A model generated the notes under the pieces. It had not been told where the DNA came from, did no database searches, and saw nothing but the letters and a program-made list of their open reading frames with translations. The position numbers were made by a program, and so were the translations under genes. 64,000 bases of DNA from Nocardioides jiangsuensis (GTDB lineage Bacteria > Actinomycetota > Actinomycetes > Propionibacteriales > Nocardioidaceae), in NCBI RefSeq assembly GCF_019679455.1, contig NZ_JAIEZQ010000001.1:1364001-1428000 (forward strand). The letters are read 5' to 3'. Positions 24,459 through 34,513 of this stretch are shown one piece after another. Within the stretch, counting starts at the first letter, position 1, and every line of letters begins with the position of its first letter.

Positions 24459-25529
24459 ATGGCTGGCAACCGCTCCACGATGATCGACTGGGACCTCGCG
24501 GTCACCGCTGCGTCCAAGATGTCCGGACCCGGCCCGATGATCAGCCGGGGCGAGGCGGAGGCCGTCGTCGCCGAGCTGCGTGCCGGCGCACACCGCTCGA
24601 CGTCGTTGGTACGCGACTACACCGGCCTCGTCGCGGAGGAGCGCAGCGCGCCCGTCCTGATCGTCGACCGGCCCGGCTGGATCCAGGCGAACGTCGACGG
24701 CTTCGCCACGATCATCTCGCCGCTGGTGGAGAAGCTGCAGGAGCGCAAGGGCGCCCCCTCGCCGCTGGCCGAGGCGGTCGGCTCCCGCGTGACCGGTCTC
24801 GAGCTCGGCGCGCTGCTCGGCTTCATGTCCTCGAAGGTGCTCGGCCAGTTCGACCCGTTCCACGCCCCCGTCGGGTCCGAGACGGCCGGGCGGATGCTGC
24901 TGGTCGCCCCGAACGTCGTCCACGTCGAGAACGAGCTCGACGTGGACCCGACCGACTTCCGGCTCTGGGTGTGCCTCCACGAGGAGACCCACCGGGTCCA
25001 GTTCACCGCCGTGCCGTGGATGCGCGACCACATCCACGGCGAGATCGCGAACCTCGTCGACTCCGTCGAGGTCGACCCGGCCAAGCTCGCGGGCATGCTC
25101 GGCGAGGGCGTCAAGCGTCTCGGTGACCTGGTCCGCGGCAACGACGACGTCAGCCTGCTCGACCTGGTCCAGACCCCGGAGCAGAAGGAGGTCGTGGACC
25201 GGATCACCGGTGTCATGTCCCTGCTCGAGGGGCACGCCGACGTGGTGATGGACGGGGTGGGGCCCGGCGTGATCCCCTCGGTCGCCCAGATCCGGGCCCG
25301 GTTCAACGAGCGCCGCAAGGGCGCCGGCACCCTCGACAAGGTGCTCCGCCGGTTGCTCGGCCTCGACGCGAAGATGGCGCAGTACCGCAACGGTGCCGCG
25401 TTCGTGCGCGGCGTGATGGACCAGGTCGGCATGGAGGGCTTCAACAAGGTGTGGGTCGAGCCCGCCAACCTCCCGTCCAAGGCCGAGATCGGCGACCCGG
25501 CCGCCTGGGTCCGCCGCGTCCACGGCTGA
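24459..25529 (+). CDS. Zinc-dependent metalloprotease-like protein (DUF2342, F420-associated)
   Basis: A 356-aa protein of the actinobacterial DUF2342 family, annotated in databases as a putative zinc hydrolase associated with coenzyme F420 genomes. The HExxH zinc site is HEETH at residues 174-178. A downstream [12 protein letters not shown] segment supplies a plausible third ligand glutamate, as in other minigluzincin-like folds. No signal peptide is seen, so it is cytoplasmic. Substrate unknown. It begins with a leaderless promoter and heads the group with tilS and hpt, an arrangement common in actinobacteria. Confidence 0.9.
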   Translation: MAGNRSTMIDWDLAVTAASKMSGPGPMISRGEAEAVVAELRAGAHRSTSLVRDYTGLVAEERSAPVLIVDRPGWIQANVDGFATIISPLVEKLQERKGAPSPLAEAVGSRVTGLELGALLGFMSSKVLGQFDPFHAPVGSETAGRMLLVAPNVVHVENELDVDPTDFRLWVCLHEETHRVQFTAVPWMRDHIHGEIANLVDSVEVDPAKLAGMLGEGVKRLGDLVRGNDDVSLLDLVQTPEQKEVVDRITGVMSLLEGHADVVMDGVGPGVIPSVAQIRARFNERRKGAGTLDKVLRRLLGLDAKMAQYRNGAAFVRGVMDQVGMEGFNKVWVEPANLPSKAEIGDPAAWVRRVHG

Positions 25530-25542
25530 CCTCCCGCCGCAC

Positions 25543-26523
25543 ATGGGCCCGTCCCCGGCGGTCGCCGCCGTCCGGCTGGCCGTGCGCCGCAGCCTCGCCG
25601 ACCTCGACCCCGGCGCCCGCCTGCTCGTCGCCTGCTCCGGCGGCGCCGACTCCCTGGCCCTGCTCGCGGCGACCGTGTTCGAGAGCCGCCGCCCCGGACA
25701 CCGGGTGACCGCGCTGACCGTGGACCACGGCCTCCAGGACGGCTCCGCCGAGCGCGCCCGGGACCTGGTGGAGCGGATGCGGTCGCTCGGAGCGGCGGAG
25801 GCCCGCGCGGTCCGGGTCGAGGTGGGTACGGCGGGCGGGCCGGAGGCCGCGGCACGGGCCGCCCGCTACGCCGCGCTCGGGCGGGTCGCGGAGGACGTCG
25901 GCGCGGACGCCGTACTCCTGGGGCACACCCGTGACGACCAGGCGGAGACCGTGCTGCTCGGGCTCGCCCGCGGGTCCGGGGCCCGGTCGCTCGCCGGGAT
26001 GGCCCCGGTGTCCGGCCCCTACCGCCGCCCGCTGCTCGGCCTGTCCCGCGCGGACACCGTCGCGGCCTGTCGCGCCGAGGGCCTGGCGCCCTGGGAGGAC
26101 CCGCACAACGACGACCCCGCCTTCGCCCGGGTCCGGGTGCGGCGCGAGGTGCTGCCGGTGCTGGAGCGGGAGCTCGGCCCCGGGGTGGCCGAGGCGCTGG
26201 CCCGCACCGCGCGGCTGCTCCGCGACGACGCCGACGCCCTCGACGCGCTCGCCGAGGAGGCGCGGGCCGCCGCCGCGGACGGCGACGGGCTGCGGGTCGA
26301 CGTACTCCTCGCCGCGCCCGCGGCGGTGCGCCGGCGGGTGCTGCGCCGGGCCGCGCTGGCCGCAGGGTGCCCAGCCACCGAGCTCTTCGCCGTGCACGTC
26401 GAGGCGGTCGACGCGCTGCTCACCGACTGGCGCGGGCAGGCGGGCGTGGACCTGCCCGGCCCCCGGCACGCACGTCGCGCCGGGGGCAGACTGCTGTTCT
26501 GCCCAGGGCCTGTGGCAGGCTGA
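25543..26523 (+). CDS. tilS: tRNA(Ile)-lysidine synthase
   Basis: A 326-aa N-type ATP pyrophosphatase that converts C34 to lysidine in tRNA-Ile(CAU). The PP-loop SGGADS is at residues 32-37. [11 protein letters not shown] and [22 protein letters not shown] are the following conserved blocks, and [17 protein letters not shown] lies in the middle. It ends in the shorter C-terminal form of actinobacterial TilS. The ATG is 13 nt after the DUF2342 stop with no clear Shine-Dalgarno sequence, so translation probably depends on the upstream gene. Confidence 0.95.
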   Translation: MGPSPAVAAVRLAVRRSLADLDPGARLLVACSGGADSLALLAATVFESRRPGHRVTALTVDHGLQDGSAERARDLVERMRSLGAAEARAVRVEVGTAGGPEAAARAARYAALGRVAEDVGADAVLLGHTRDDQAETVLLGLARGSGARSLAGMAPVSGPYRRPLLGLSRADTVAACRAEGLAPWEDPHNDDPAFARVRVRREVLPVLERELGPGVAEALARTARLLRDDADALDALAEEARAAAADGDGLRVDVLLAAPAAVRRRVLRRAALAAGCPATELFAVHVEAVDALLTDWRGQAGVDLPGPRHARRAGGRLLFCPGPVAG

Positions 26524-26528
26524 CGTCC

Positions 26529-27080
<552 letters not shown>

Positions 27081-27220
27081 TTTTCGGCCGGTTGGGATTC
27101 ACCTCGCCGATTTCGCGGAACAATGGTCCGAGACGGAGCCGGTGAGCACGCAACGAGCCTGCCGGGTCCGTTGGCTTCGACGTGTACCGTCGGAAGTCTC
27201 GAAGTAGTAGTGACTTGGCA

Positions 27221-27246
27221 GGAGGGCGGGGCGTAGACCCCGGCAC
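27221..27246 (+). promoter_or_regulatory. ftsH translation start: SD, hairpin, start codon
   Basis: GGAGG at 27221-27225 lies 21 nt before the ftsH ATG, normally too far. CGGGG at 27227-27231 and CCCCG at 27238-27242 can form a 5-bp hairpin between them. If it folds, the effective spacing drops to about 5 nt. The rest of the 166-nt gap after hpt has no other strong signal. Confidence 0.5.
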
Positions 27247-29247
27247 ATGGACGTGAAGCGCATTTTCCGAGGTCCCTGGTTGTGGATCGTCGTCGCGGTG
27301 GTCGGCGTGCTCGTCGCCCTGCAGTACCTCGCCCCCAACGGTGGCGACGAAGAGGTCGACACGTCCACCATGGTCGGCCACATCGAGGACGGCTCGGTCG
27401 AGAGCATCCTGTTCGTCGACGGGGACCAGGAGATCCAGGCCACCCTGGACGACGGCACCAAGCTCACCTCCTCCTGGGTCGCCGGGCAGCAGGTCAGCCT
27501 GGTCAACAAGGTCCAGGACCAGGTCGACGCCGGCACCATCGAGAAGTTCAACGTCGAGGTCCCGCGGCCGAGCCTGCTCGGCTCGATCCTGGCCACGCTC
27601 CTCCCGTTCGTCCTGATCATCCTGCTGTTCCTGTTCCTGATGAACCAGGTCCAGGGCGGCGGCGGCCGCGTCATGCAGTTCGCCAAGTCCAAGGCGAAGC
27701 TGATCAGCAAGGACATGCCGAAGACCACGTTCTCCGACGTGGCCGGGTGCCAGGAGGCCATCGAGGAGCTCGGCGAGATCAAGGAGTTCCTCCAGGAGCC
27801 GGCCAAGTTCCAGGCCGTCGGCGCGAAGATCCCCAAGGGCGTCCTGCTCTACGGCCCGCCCGGCACCGGTAAGACCCTGCTCGCCCGCGCCGTCGCCGGC
27901 GAGGCCGGGGTCCCGTTCTACTCGATCTCCGGCTCCGACTTCGTCGAGATGTTCGTCGGTGTCGGCGCCTCCCGCGTCCGCGACCTGTTCGAGCAGGCCA
28001 AGGAGAACGCCCCCGCGATCGTCTTCATCGACGAGATCGACGCCGTGGGCCGGCACCGCGGCGCCGGCATGGGCGGCGGCCACGACGAGCGCGAGCAGAC
28101 GCTGAACCAGCTGCTCGTGGAGATGGACGGCTTCGACGTCCGCGGCGGGGTCATCCTGATCGCCGCGACCAACCGTCCCGACATCCTCGACCCCGCGCTG
28201 CTGCGTCCGGGCCGGTTCGACCGCCAGATCGGCGTCGAGGCGCCCGACCTCGCGGGGCGGCACATGATCCTCAAGGTCCACTCCCGCGGCAAGCCGATGG
28301 CCGAGGACGTCGACCTCCTGTCGGTCGCCCGTCGTACGCCGGGCTTCACCGGCGCCGACCTGGCCAACGTGCTCAACGAGGCCGCGCTGCTCACCGCGCG
28401 TCAGAACAGCAAGCTCATCGACGACGAGGCCCTCGACGAGGCGATCGACCGGGTCATCGCCGGCCCGCAGAAGCGGACCCGGCTGATGAGCGAGAAGGAG
28501 AAGCTGATCACGGCGTACCACGAGGGCGGCCACGCCCTGGTCGCCGCCGCGCTCCCCGGCACCGACCCGGTGCACAAGGTCACGATCCTCCCGCGCGGCC
28601 GCGCCCTCGGCTACACGATGGTGCTGCCCGACGAGGACAAGTACTCCCAGACCCGCTCGGAGATGCTCGACAAGCTCGCCTACATGCTCGGCGGCCGCGC
28701 GGCCGAGGAGATGGTCTTCCACGACCCGACCACCGGCGCCGGCAACGACATCGACAAGGCCACGTCGCTGGCCCGGGCGATGGTCACCCAGTACGGCATG
28801 ACCGAGCGCCTCGGCGCGATCAAGCTGGGGGAGACCCAGGGCGAGCCGTTCCTCGGCCGCGACATGGGGCACACCCGCAACTACTCCGAGGACGTCGCCG
28901 CCGTGGTCGACGAGGAGACCAAGCGGCTCCTCGCCACCGCCCACCAGGAGGCCTTCGACATCCTCGAGGAGAACCGCGACGTCCTCGACTCGCTGGTGCT
29001 CGCGCTGATGGAGCAGGAGACCCTCGACAAGGCCGAGGTCGCCGCGATCTTCGAGCCGCTGCGCCGCCGTCCGGTACGTCCCGCGTGGACCGGGTCCCCG
29101 ACCCGGGAGCCGTCGCGGATCCCGCCGGTCGAGGTGCCCAAGTCCGCCGCCAACGGCTCCGGCCCGGAGGAGACCCAGGGCGCCGTGATCCTCACCCCGC
29201 CCGGCAGCGGTGGTGACGTGCACGGCGACCCCACCGTGAACTCATGA
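27247..29247 (+). CDS. ftsH: ATP-dependent zinc metalloprotease FtsH
   Basis: A 666-aa membrane-anchored AAA protease that degrades misfolded membrane and regulatory proteins. Transmembrane helices lie at about residues 11-27 and 117-136, bracketing a small extracytoplasmic domain. Walker A GPPGTGKT is at 203-210, Walker [10 protein letters not shown] and the SRH region RPGRFDRQI follow, and the zinc site HEGGH is at 425-429 with the third ligand in the AGNDIDKAT region. The C-terminal tail is Pro/Gly-rich. Its stop overlaps folE (ATGA). Confidence 0.97.
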   Translation: MDVKRIFRGPWLWIVVAVVGVLVALQYLAPNGGDEEVDTSTMVGHIEDGSVESILFVDGDQEIQATLDDGTKLTSSWVAGQQVSLVNKVQDQVDAGTIEKFNVEVPRPSLLGSILATLLPFVLIILLFLFLMNQVQGGGGRVMQFAKSKAKLISKDMPKTTFSDVAGCQEAIEELGEIKEFLQEPAKFQAVGAKIPKGVLLYGPPGTGKTLLARAVAGEAGVPFYSISGSDFVEMFVGVGASRVRDLFEQAKENAPAIVFIDEIDAVGRHRGAGMGGGHDEREQTLNQLLVEMDGFDVRGGVILIAATNRPDILDPALLRPGRFDRQIGVEAPDLAGRHMILKVHSRGKPMAEDVDLLSVARRTPGFTGADLANVLNEAALLTARQNSKLIDDEALDEAIDRVIAGPQKRTRLMSEKEKLITAYHEGGHALVAAALPGTDPVHKVTILPRGRALGYTMVLPDEDKYSQTRSEMLDKLAYMLGGRAAEEMVFHDPTTGAGNDIDKATSLARAMVTQYGMTERLGAIKLGETQGEPFLGRDMGHTRNYSEDVAAVVDEETKRLLATAHQEAFDILEENRDVLDSLVLALMEQETLDKAEVAAIFEPLRRRPVRPAWTGSPTREPSRIPPVEVPKSAANGSGPEETQGAVILTPPGSGGDVHGDPTVNS

Positions 29248-29858
29248 CGGTCGACCGGATCAGCCAGGAGCCGCGCGAGGACATCCCGCCCTTCGACCTC
29301 CCGCGGGCCGAGGCTGCGGTGCGCGAGCTGCTGATCGCGGTCGGCGAGGACCCCGAGCGCGAGGGGCTGCGGGAGACCCCGGCGCGGGTGGCCCGGGCCT
29401 ACCAGGAGCTGCTCGTCGGGATGCGGACGAACCCGGAGGAGGTGCTCACCACCACCTTCGACATGGGCCACGACGAGATGATCCTGGTCAAGGACATCGA
29501 GCTGTGGTCGATGTGCGAGCACCACCTCGTCCCGTTCACCGGGGTCGCGCACATCGGGTACATCCCGGCGGACAACGGCCGGATCACCGGCCTGTCCAAG
29601 CTGGCCAGGCTGGTCGACGTCTACGCCCGCCGGCCCCAGGTCCAGGAGCGGCTGACCACCCAGATCGCCGACTCCATGATGAAGATCCTCGAGGCGCGTG
29701 GCGCCATCGTGGTGATCGAGGCCGAGCACCTCTGCATGACCATGCGGGGCGTCCGCAAGCCCGGCTCGAAGACGGTCACCTCCGCGGTCCGCGGCGTGAT
29801 GCACAACGCCGCCACCCGGTCCGAGGCGATGAGCCTCATCATGCACGGCACCCGCTGA
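29244..29858 (+). CDS. folE: GTP cyclohydrolase I
   Basis: A 204-aa GTP cyclohydrolase IA, the first step of folate synthesis (GTP to dihydroneopterin triphosphate). Zinc ligands are Cys91 and His94 in MCEHHLVPF and Cys164 in EHLCMTMRG. The [14 protein letters not shown] block and the ending NAATRSEAM fit the family. The ATG overlaps the ftsH stop by 4 bp. A strong hairpin follows, so the rest of the folate genes are transcribed separately. Confidence 0.97.
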   Translation: MTVDRISQEPREDIPPFDLPRAEAAVRELLIAVGEDPEREGLRETPARVARAYQELLVGMRTNPEEVLTTTFDMGHDEMILVKDIELWSMCEHHLVPFTGVAHIGYIPADNGRITGLSKLARLVDVYARRPQVQERLTTQIADSMMKILEARGAIVVIEAEHLCMTMRGVRKPGSKTVTSAVRGVMHNAATRSEAMSLIMHGTR

Positions 29859-29875
29859 CCCCACCTCGCTCCGAC

Positions 29876-29920
29876 TGCGCCGCCCGGACCCCGCCCGAGC
29901 GGGCGCATCCGGGCGGCGCA
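29876..29920 (+). terminator. Terminator hairpin after folE
   Basis: TGCGCCGCCCGGA at 29876-29888 pairs perfectly (13 bp) with TCCGGGCGGCGCA at 29908-29920. An inner GCCCG/CGGGC stem caps it. It separates ftsH-folE from the folP operon. Confidence 0.75.
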
Positions 29921-29942
29921 CGGCGCGCACACGGCGCGGATA

Positions 29943-29948
29943 TAGGGT
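29943..29948 (+). promoter_or_regulatory. Leaderless-type -10 box before folP
   Basis: TAGGGT (within TATAGGGT) is followed by 7 nt and the ATG at 29956. No Shine-Dalgarno sequence is present. Confidence 0.6.
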
Positions 29949-29955
29949 CGGGGAC

Positions 29956-30822
29956 ATGTTCGCCGGACCGCCCCGCCACGTCGCCGGCCTGCCCCGGCTC
30001 GGCCGCAGCCTGGTGATGGGCGTGGTCAACGTGACCCCCGACTCGTTCTCCGACGGGGGCCGCTGGGTCGACCCCGACGCGGCCCTGGCCCACGCGCGGC
30101 GGCTCGTCGCGGACGGCGCCGACATCATCGACGTGGGGGGCGAGTCCACCCGTCCCGGCGCGACCCGACCGCGTGTCCAGGAGGAGATCGACCGGGTCCT
30201 GCCGCTGGTCTCGAGGCTCGCGGCCGACGGCACCCGGGTGTCGGTCGACACGATGCGTGCCGAGGTGGCCGAGGCCGCGCTGCGCCAGGGTGCGGCCGTG
30301 ATCAACGACGTCTCGGGCGGCCGCGCGGACGACGCGATGTTCGGGGTGGTGGCCGCGGCGGGGGCGCCGTACATCCTCATGCACTGGCGCGCGCACTCGG
30401 TCACCATGCAGCAGCGCACCGAGTACGTCGACGTGGTGGACGACGTGATGCGCGAGCTCGTCGAGCAGCGGGACCGGGCCGTCGCGGCCGGGATCGCGCC
30501 GGAGCGGATCGCCCTGGACCCGGGCATCGGGTTCTCCAAGACCGCCGAGCAGAACTGGGACGTGCTGGCCGCGACCGAGCGGTTCCACGGCCTGGGGCAC
30601 CCCCTGCTCGTCGCCACGAGCCGCAAGCGCTTCCTCGGTGCCCTGCTCGCCGCCGACGACGGCACGCTGCGCCCGCCCCTCGAGCGGGACGACGGCACCA
30701 CCGCGACCTCGGCGCTGGCCGCCGCAGCCGGAGCGTGGTGCATCCGGGTGCACTCGGTGCGGGCGACCGCGGACGCCGTCCGGGTGGCGCAGCGGTGGGC
30801 CCAGGGCCAGGAGGCGCGATGA
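29956..30822 (+). CDS. folP: Dihydropteroate synthase
   Basis: A 288-aa TIM-barrel enzyme joining pterin pyrophosphate and p-aminobenzoate, the sulfonamide target. Visible blocks are MGVVNVTPDSFSDGG (about 21-35), IIDVGGESTRPGA, INDVSGG, DPGIGFSKT and the SRKRFLG phosphate site near the C-terminus. The start follows a leaderless promoter. It heads an operon whose next gene overlaps it by 4 bp (ATGA). Confidence 0.97.
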   Translation: MFAGPPRHVAGLPRLGRSLVMGVVNVTPDSFSDGGRWVDPDAALAHARRLVADGADIIDVGGESTRPGATRPRVQEEIDRVLPLVSRLAADGTRVSVDTMRAEVAEAALRQGAAVINDVSGGRADDAMFGVVAAAGAPYILMHWRAHSVTMQQRTEYVDVVDDVMRELVEQRDRAVAAGIAPERIALDPGIGFSKTAEQNWDVLAATERFHGLGHPLLVATSRKRFLGALLAADDGTLRPPLERDDGTTATSALAAAAGAWCIRVHSVRATADAVRVAQRWAQGQEAR

Positions 30823-31244
30823 GCAGCCAGGCTGACAGGGCCGCGGTCGTCGCGGTCAACGAGGAGTTCTACCGCGCCTTCGAGGCCGCCGACCTGGACG
30901 CGATGCGGGACCTGTGGGTCGACGACGGCGAGACGCTGTGCGTGCACCCGGGGGCGCTGCCGGTGCGCGGCACGTCCGCGATCAACCGCTCGTGGGCGCT
31001 GATCATGGCGAACACCCCCTACATCCAGTTCTTCCTCACCGACGTCGAGACCAGCGTGCTCGGGGACGTCGCGTCGGTGACCTGCACCGAGAACGTGCTG
31101 ACCGCCGACGACTCGGTCGAGGAGGGGGCGTTCACCGGCGCGAAGGCGGTGGCCACCAATGTGTTCGTTCGCACAGCCGACGGCTGGCGGTTGTGGATCC
31201 ATCACGCGTCCCCGGTAGTGTCGGGAGAGCACCATGAGGACTGA
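30819..31244 (+). CDS. NTF2-like (SnoaL-type) protein in the folate operon
   Basis: A 141-aa alpha+beta barrel protein of the nuclear transport factor 2 superfamily. It has VNEEFYRAFEAADLDAM at the N-terminus, the WVDDGETLCVHPG strand region and GWRLWIHHASPV at the end. Function is not known; relatives include isomerases, hydrolases and ligand-binding proteins. The ATG overlaps the folP stop and the 3' end overlaps the folB start by 11 bp, so it is translated as part of the fol operon. A pterin-related role is suggested only by position. Confidence 0.85.
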   Translation: MSSQADRAAVVAVNEEFYRAFEAADLDAMRDLWVDDGETLCVHPGALPVRGTSAINRSWALIMANTPYIQFFLTDVETSVLGDVASVTCTENVLTADDSVEEGAFTGAKAVATNVFVRTADGWRLWIHHASPVVSGEHHED

Positions 31245-31647
31245 CGACCCGGCTGCACGGGCTTCGCAGGCCGATGCGCCGCAGGGCGTGGACCGGCTCG
31301 CGGTGCGCGGGATCGAGGCCTACGGACACCACGGTGTCCTCGACTTCGAGCGCCGCGACGGGCAGGTCTTCCTGGTGGACCTGGTGCTCGGGCTGGACAC
31401 CCGTCCGGCCGCGCGCACCGACGACTTGCAGGACACCGTCGACTACGGAAGCCTCGTGGCGGCGGTGAAGAACGCCGTGGAGACCGACCCTGTTGACCTG
31501 ATCGAGACGCTGGCGCAGCGTATTGCTGACCTGTGTCTCACCGACAGCCGTGTGCAATGGACGGAAGTGACCGTGCACAAGCCGGACGCCCCTATCGAGG
31601 CGACGTTCTCGGACGTCACCCTGACGATTCTTCGGAGCCGATCGTGA
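31234..31647 (+). CDS. folB: Dihydroneopterin aldolase
   Basis: A 137-aa FolB converting dihydroneopterin to 6-hydroxymethyl-dihydropterin. The signature GIEAYGHHGVLDFER is at about residues 26-40, followed by the DTVDYGSL block and the catalytic-lysine region VTVHKPDAPI near the C-terminus. The first about 20 residues are a polar extension. GGGAGAG precedes the ATG, which lies inside the NTF2-like gene. Its stop overlaps the folK GTG (GTGA). Confidence 0.95.
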   Translation: MRTDDPAARASQADAPQGVDRLAVRGIEAYGHHGVLDFERRDGQVFLVDLVLGLDTRPAARTDDLQDTVDYGSLVAAVKNAVETDPVDLIETLAQRIADLCLTDSRVQWTEVTVHKPDAPIEATFSDVTLTILRSRS

Positions 31648-32210
31648 CTGAGACCCCGAACCCCCACATCGTGGACACCGACACGCTGACCGGCGAGATG
31701 CACCCCATCCGCCGCTCGGTGCTGGCTGTCGGCTCCAACCTGGGCGACCGGCTGGCCAACCTCCAGGGCGCCGTCAACTCCCTCGCCGACACCCCCGAGG
31801 TCTGGGTCACCGCGGTCTCCCCGGTCTACGAGACCCGGCCGGTGGACGCCCCCGACGACTCGCGCGACTTCCTCAACGCCGTCGTGCTCATCGACACCAC
31901 GCTGTCCGCGCGCACCCTGCTGGACCGCGCGCTCGCCATCGAGGACGCCTTCGGCCGTGAGCGCAGCGAGCCCGGCGCCCCGCGCACCCTCGACGTCGAC
32001 CTGATCGTGGTCGGCGACCGCCGCGCGAACGACGAGGACCTGGTGCTGCCGCACCCGAAGGCGCACGAGCGCGCGTTCGTCCTCGCCCCGTGGCACGACA
32101 TCGAGCCCGATGCCGACATCCCCGACCACGGACCCGTCGCCAAGCTGCTCGAGCAGACCGGGCGCGAGGGTGTCACCGTGCGCGAGGACCTCTCGCTCGA
32201 CCTGCAGTGA
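31644..32210 (+). CDS. folK: 6-hydroxymethyl-7,8-dihydropterin pyrophosphokinase
   Basis: A 188-aa HPPK that pyrophosphorylates hydroxymethyl-dihydropterin for FolP. SVLAVGSNLGDRLANLQ is at about residues 26-42, PVYETRPV follows, and the signature RTLDVDLIVVGD with metal-binding Asp residues lies at about 113-124, then LPHPKAHERAFVL. It has an N-terminal extension of about 20 residues. GTG start overlapping folB; its stop overlaps the next GTG. With folE, folP and folB it leaves only the removal of triphosphate and the folC/dfr steps outside the window. Confidence 0.96.
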   Translation: MTETPNPHIVDTDTLTGEMHPIRRSVLAVGSNLGDRLANLQGAVNSLADTPEVWVTAVSPVYETRPVDAPDDSRDFLNAVVLIDTTLSARTLLDRALAIEDAFGRERSEPGAPRTLDVDLIVVGDRRANDEDLVLPHPKAHERAFVLAPWHDIEPDADIPDHGPVAKLLEQTGREGVTVREDLSLDLQ

Positions 32211-32728
32211 GCCGCGACCCGGACCCGCGCGACCGGGAGGACGACGAGCGGTACGACGACGAGCGCCCCTCCGGCCACGTCGGCACGACGCGGGTCGGGA
32301 CCCTCGTCGGGTTCGGCCTGACCGGCCTGGTGCTCGGCTGGCTGCTGCGTCCGGTGGCGGTCCGGGTCAACGGGGCGGCCCCGACCGTGGGCTGGCTGCC
32401 GGTCCTGGCGCTGGCGTTCGTGGCCGTGATCATCGGCGCGGTTGCCTGGTCGACGTACCGGGCTCTGCACCGGCGCCACGAGCGGATCGAGCCGCACCGG
32501 GCGGTGAACCGGCTGGTGCTCGCCAAGGCGTGCGCGCTGACCGGGGCGATCGTCGCCGGGGGCTACTTCGGGTACGCGCTGAGCTGGTGGGGGGTGACCG
32601 CCGCGGCGCTCGGCCCGCAGCGGATGGTCCAGGCGGGACTGGCCGGTGTCGCGGGTGTGCTGATCGTCGCAGGATCGCTGCTCCTGGAGCGAGCGTGTCG
32701 CGTCCACCGCGACGACTCCGAGACCTAG
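32207..32728 (+). CDS. DUF3180 membrane protein
   Basis: A 173-aa integral membrane protein with a charged N-terminus (about 25 residues) and four hydrophobic helices at about 31-48, 60-80, 105-130 and 138-158. It fits the DUF3180 family, which commonly follows folK in actinobacteria. Function unknown. The GTG overlaps the folK stop (GTGA), so it is the last gene of the fol operon. Confidence 0.82.
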   Translation: MSRDPDPRDREDDERYDDERPSGHVGTTRVGTLVGFGLTGLVLGWLLRPVAVRVNGAAPTVGWLPVLALAFVAVIIGAVAWSTYRALHRRHERIEPHRAVNRLVLAKACALTGAIVAGGYFGYALSWWGVTAAALGPQRMVQAGLAGVAGVLIVAGSLLLERACRVHRDDSET

Positions 32729-32731
32729 GCT
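32726..32731 (+). promoter_or_regulatory. Leaderless-type -10 box inside the DUF3180 3' end
   Basis: TAGGCT overlaps the DUF3180 TAG stop and ends 6 nt before the ATG at 32738. Confidence 0.6.
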
Positions 32732-32737
32732 GCTCCT

Positions 32738-33349
32738 ATGGCCATCTCTTCCCCGAATCGCCGCCGTCAGCGCAGCGTCCGCGTCACCGTCGCCGTCACC
32801 CTGCTCTCCGTGGCCACCGCGGCCGTGGTGCTCGCGCTGCCGACGCAGTCCCCGGCCTGGCTCAGCGTCTCCTCCGTCTTCGCGCTGGTGTGCGGCTTCG
32901 CCGCCTCGCGCATCATCTACAACGAGCTGCTGCAGAGCCGTCGTGAGGCGGCGACCGACCGCGCCTCGCAGGCGCAGGCCTACCGGAGCATGTTCTCCGA
33001 GCGCGCCGCCGAGCACGCCGAGTTCACCACCGCGATGACCGACCGGCTGGCCATCCGCGACCGTTCCATCAAGGAGCTCGAGGGCACCATCGTGCTCGCC
33101 GAGAAGCGCGCCATGGAGGCGGAGACCCGCGTGAAGCGGGAGGCCCGCCGTGCCAACGACGCGATGGAGCTCGTCGCCTCGCTCCAGGAGCAGCTCGAGA
33201 TCCGCAAGGCCGAGGAGGCCGACGAGCTCGCGAGCTGGGAGGGCTGGGACGGCGTCATGGACGCCAGCACCGTCGTCGACCTGCTCGCCTGGGAGGACAA
33301 GGCGAACGCCGGGGCCGGCGCAGCCGCGGACGACCGCAAGCACGCCTGA
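32738..33349 (+). CDS. Membrane-anchored coiled-coil protein
   Basis: A 203-aa protein with a basic start (RRRQRSVRV), two transmembrane helices at about residues 17-34 and 40-60, and a cytoplasmic helix rich in Ala/Glu/Arg (about 65-160) that reads as a coiled coil. The end is acidic, with WEGWDGVMDAST. I do not recognise a named family. It has its own leaderless promoter despite sitting 9 nt after the fol operon. No enzyme motif is seen. Confidence 0.75.
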   Translation: MAISSPNRRRQRSVRVTVAVTLLSVATAAVVLALPTQSPAWLSVSSVFALVCGFAASRIIYNELLQSRREAATDRASQAQAYRSMFSERAAEHAEFTTAMTDRLAIRDRSIKELEGTIVLAEKRAMEAETRVKREARRANDAMELVASLQEQLEIRKAEEADELASWEGWDGVMDASTVVDLLAWEDKANAGAGAAADDRKHA

Positions 33350-33427
33350 CCCGCTGACCACCCCCGCTGACCGGACGGATCCGTCCGGGCCCGCGGACCC
33401 GAGGGCGACGAACGTCCCGCGATGCGG

Positions 33428-33433
33428 GACAAT
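33428..33433 (+). promoter_or_regulatory. Leaderless-type -10 box before the double GNAT gene
   Basis: GACAAT, one mismatch from TANNNT, is followed by 6 nt and a GTG at 33440. This favours the GTG over an in-frame ATG at 33422, which would lie upstream of the transcription start. Confidence 0.5.
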
Positions 33434-33439
33434 CGACGG

Positions 33440-34498
33440 GTGACCTCTTCGAGCACCGACCGATTCGACGACCCCTCCTACCTCTCCGACCTCCCCGGCG
33501 GATGGAGCGTGGGAACCCCCGACGAGGCCGATGCGGCCGAGCTCGCGGCGCTGCTCCGCCGGCACGAGAAGCACGGGCGCGGCTGGGCGGGATCCGGCGA
33601 GGACGACGTCCTCGTGGAGGTCTCCGCGACCGGCTCGATGGTGCGCGAGAACATCGTGCTCCGCGACGGCGACGGCGTCATCCGCGGCTGGGCCAGCGCC
33701 CACGACCGCGCCGCCGGCCGCATGCTGCTCATCGTGATCGTCGACCACCGGCTCGACGACAGCCTGGCCGACCGGGTGGCCGAGGTGCTCTTCGAGTGGG
33801 CCGACGAGGCCGCGACCCGGGTGGGCTCCGAGCGGGGCCTGGACGTGCAGCAGATCGACAGCGGCGCCTTCGCCGACGACGACCGGCAGCACCGCTGGCT
33901 CTCCCGCGCCGGCTACACCCAGGTACGCCGCTGGTGGCAGATGAGCCGCCCCGTGACACCGGAGGAGGCCGACCTCGACCCCGAGCCCGACGCGGGCGTG
34001 GTGATCCGGCCGGTGAAGCGCGAGGGCGGCGGGATGCCGGACGAGGACGACCTGCGCACCGTCCACGACATCCTCGAGACGTCGTTCGCCGACCACTTCA
34101 ACTCCCACGAGGAGACCTTCGACGAGTTCGTCTTCCGGCTCCGCGAGGACCCCGGCCACCGGTGGGACCACTGGTGGATCGCCGAGCTCGTCGACGAGGG
34201 CAAGGAGCCCGAGCCCGCCGGCACGCTCGTGGGCGCGGTCCGCGAGGGTGAGGACGGGCAGCCCGACGGCAGCTACGTGGAGTACCTCGGCGTGCTCCAG
34301 TCCGCGCGCGGCCGGGGCGTCGCGAAGGCGCTGCTCGGCACGATCATCGCCGACGCCGCCTCACGCGGCCGGGACCGCGTGGGCCTCGAGGTCGACGCGG
34401 ACTCCCCGACGGGCGCGGACGCGCTCTACGAGTCGATGGGCTGGAAGACGAGCTACGTCACCCAGTCGTGGCACCGCGACGTACCCGTCGCCGACTGA
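33440..34498 (+). CDS. Double GNAT acetyltransferase (MshD-like arrangement)
   Basis: A 352-aa protein with two GNAT-type halves. The N-terminal half (about 20-175) is degenerate. The C-terminal half (about 190-345) has a clear acetyl-CoA loop, VLQSARGRGVAKALLG, and ends ALYESMGW in the usual position. The layout resembles mycothiol synthase MshD, but the motifs are not specific enough to name it. Acceptor unknown. The start is taken from the leaderless promoter. It stands alone, convergent with the ABC ATPase gene. Confidence 0.82.
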   Translation: MTSSSTDRFDDPSYLSDLPGGWSVGTPDEADAAELAALLRRHEKHGRGWAGSGEDDVLVEVSATGSMVRENIVLRDGDGVIRGWASAHDRAAGRMLLIVIVDHRLDDSLADRVAEVLFEWADEAATRVGSERGLDVQQIDSGAFADDDRQHRWLSRAGYTQVRRWWQMSRPVTPEEADLDPEPDAGVVIRPVKREGGGMPDEDDLRTVHDILETSFADHFNSHEETFDEFVFRLREDPGHRWDHWWIAELVDEGKEPEPAGTLVGAVREGEDGQPDGSYVEYLGVLQSARGRGVAKALLGTIIADAASRGRDRVGLEVDADSPTGADALYESMGWKTSYVTQSWHRDVPVAD

Positions 34499-34513
34499 GC
34501 GGCGCAGGGCCGG

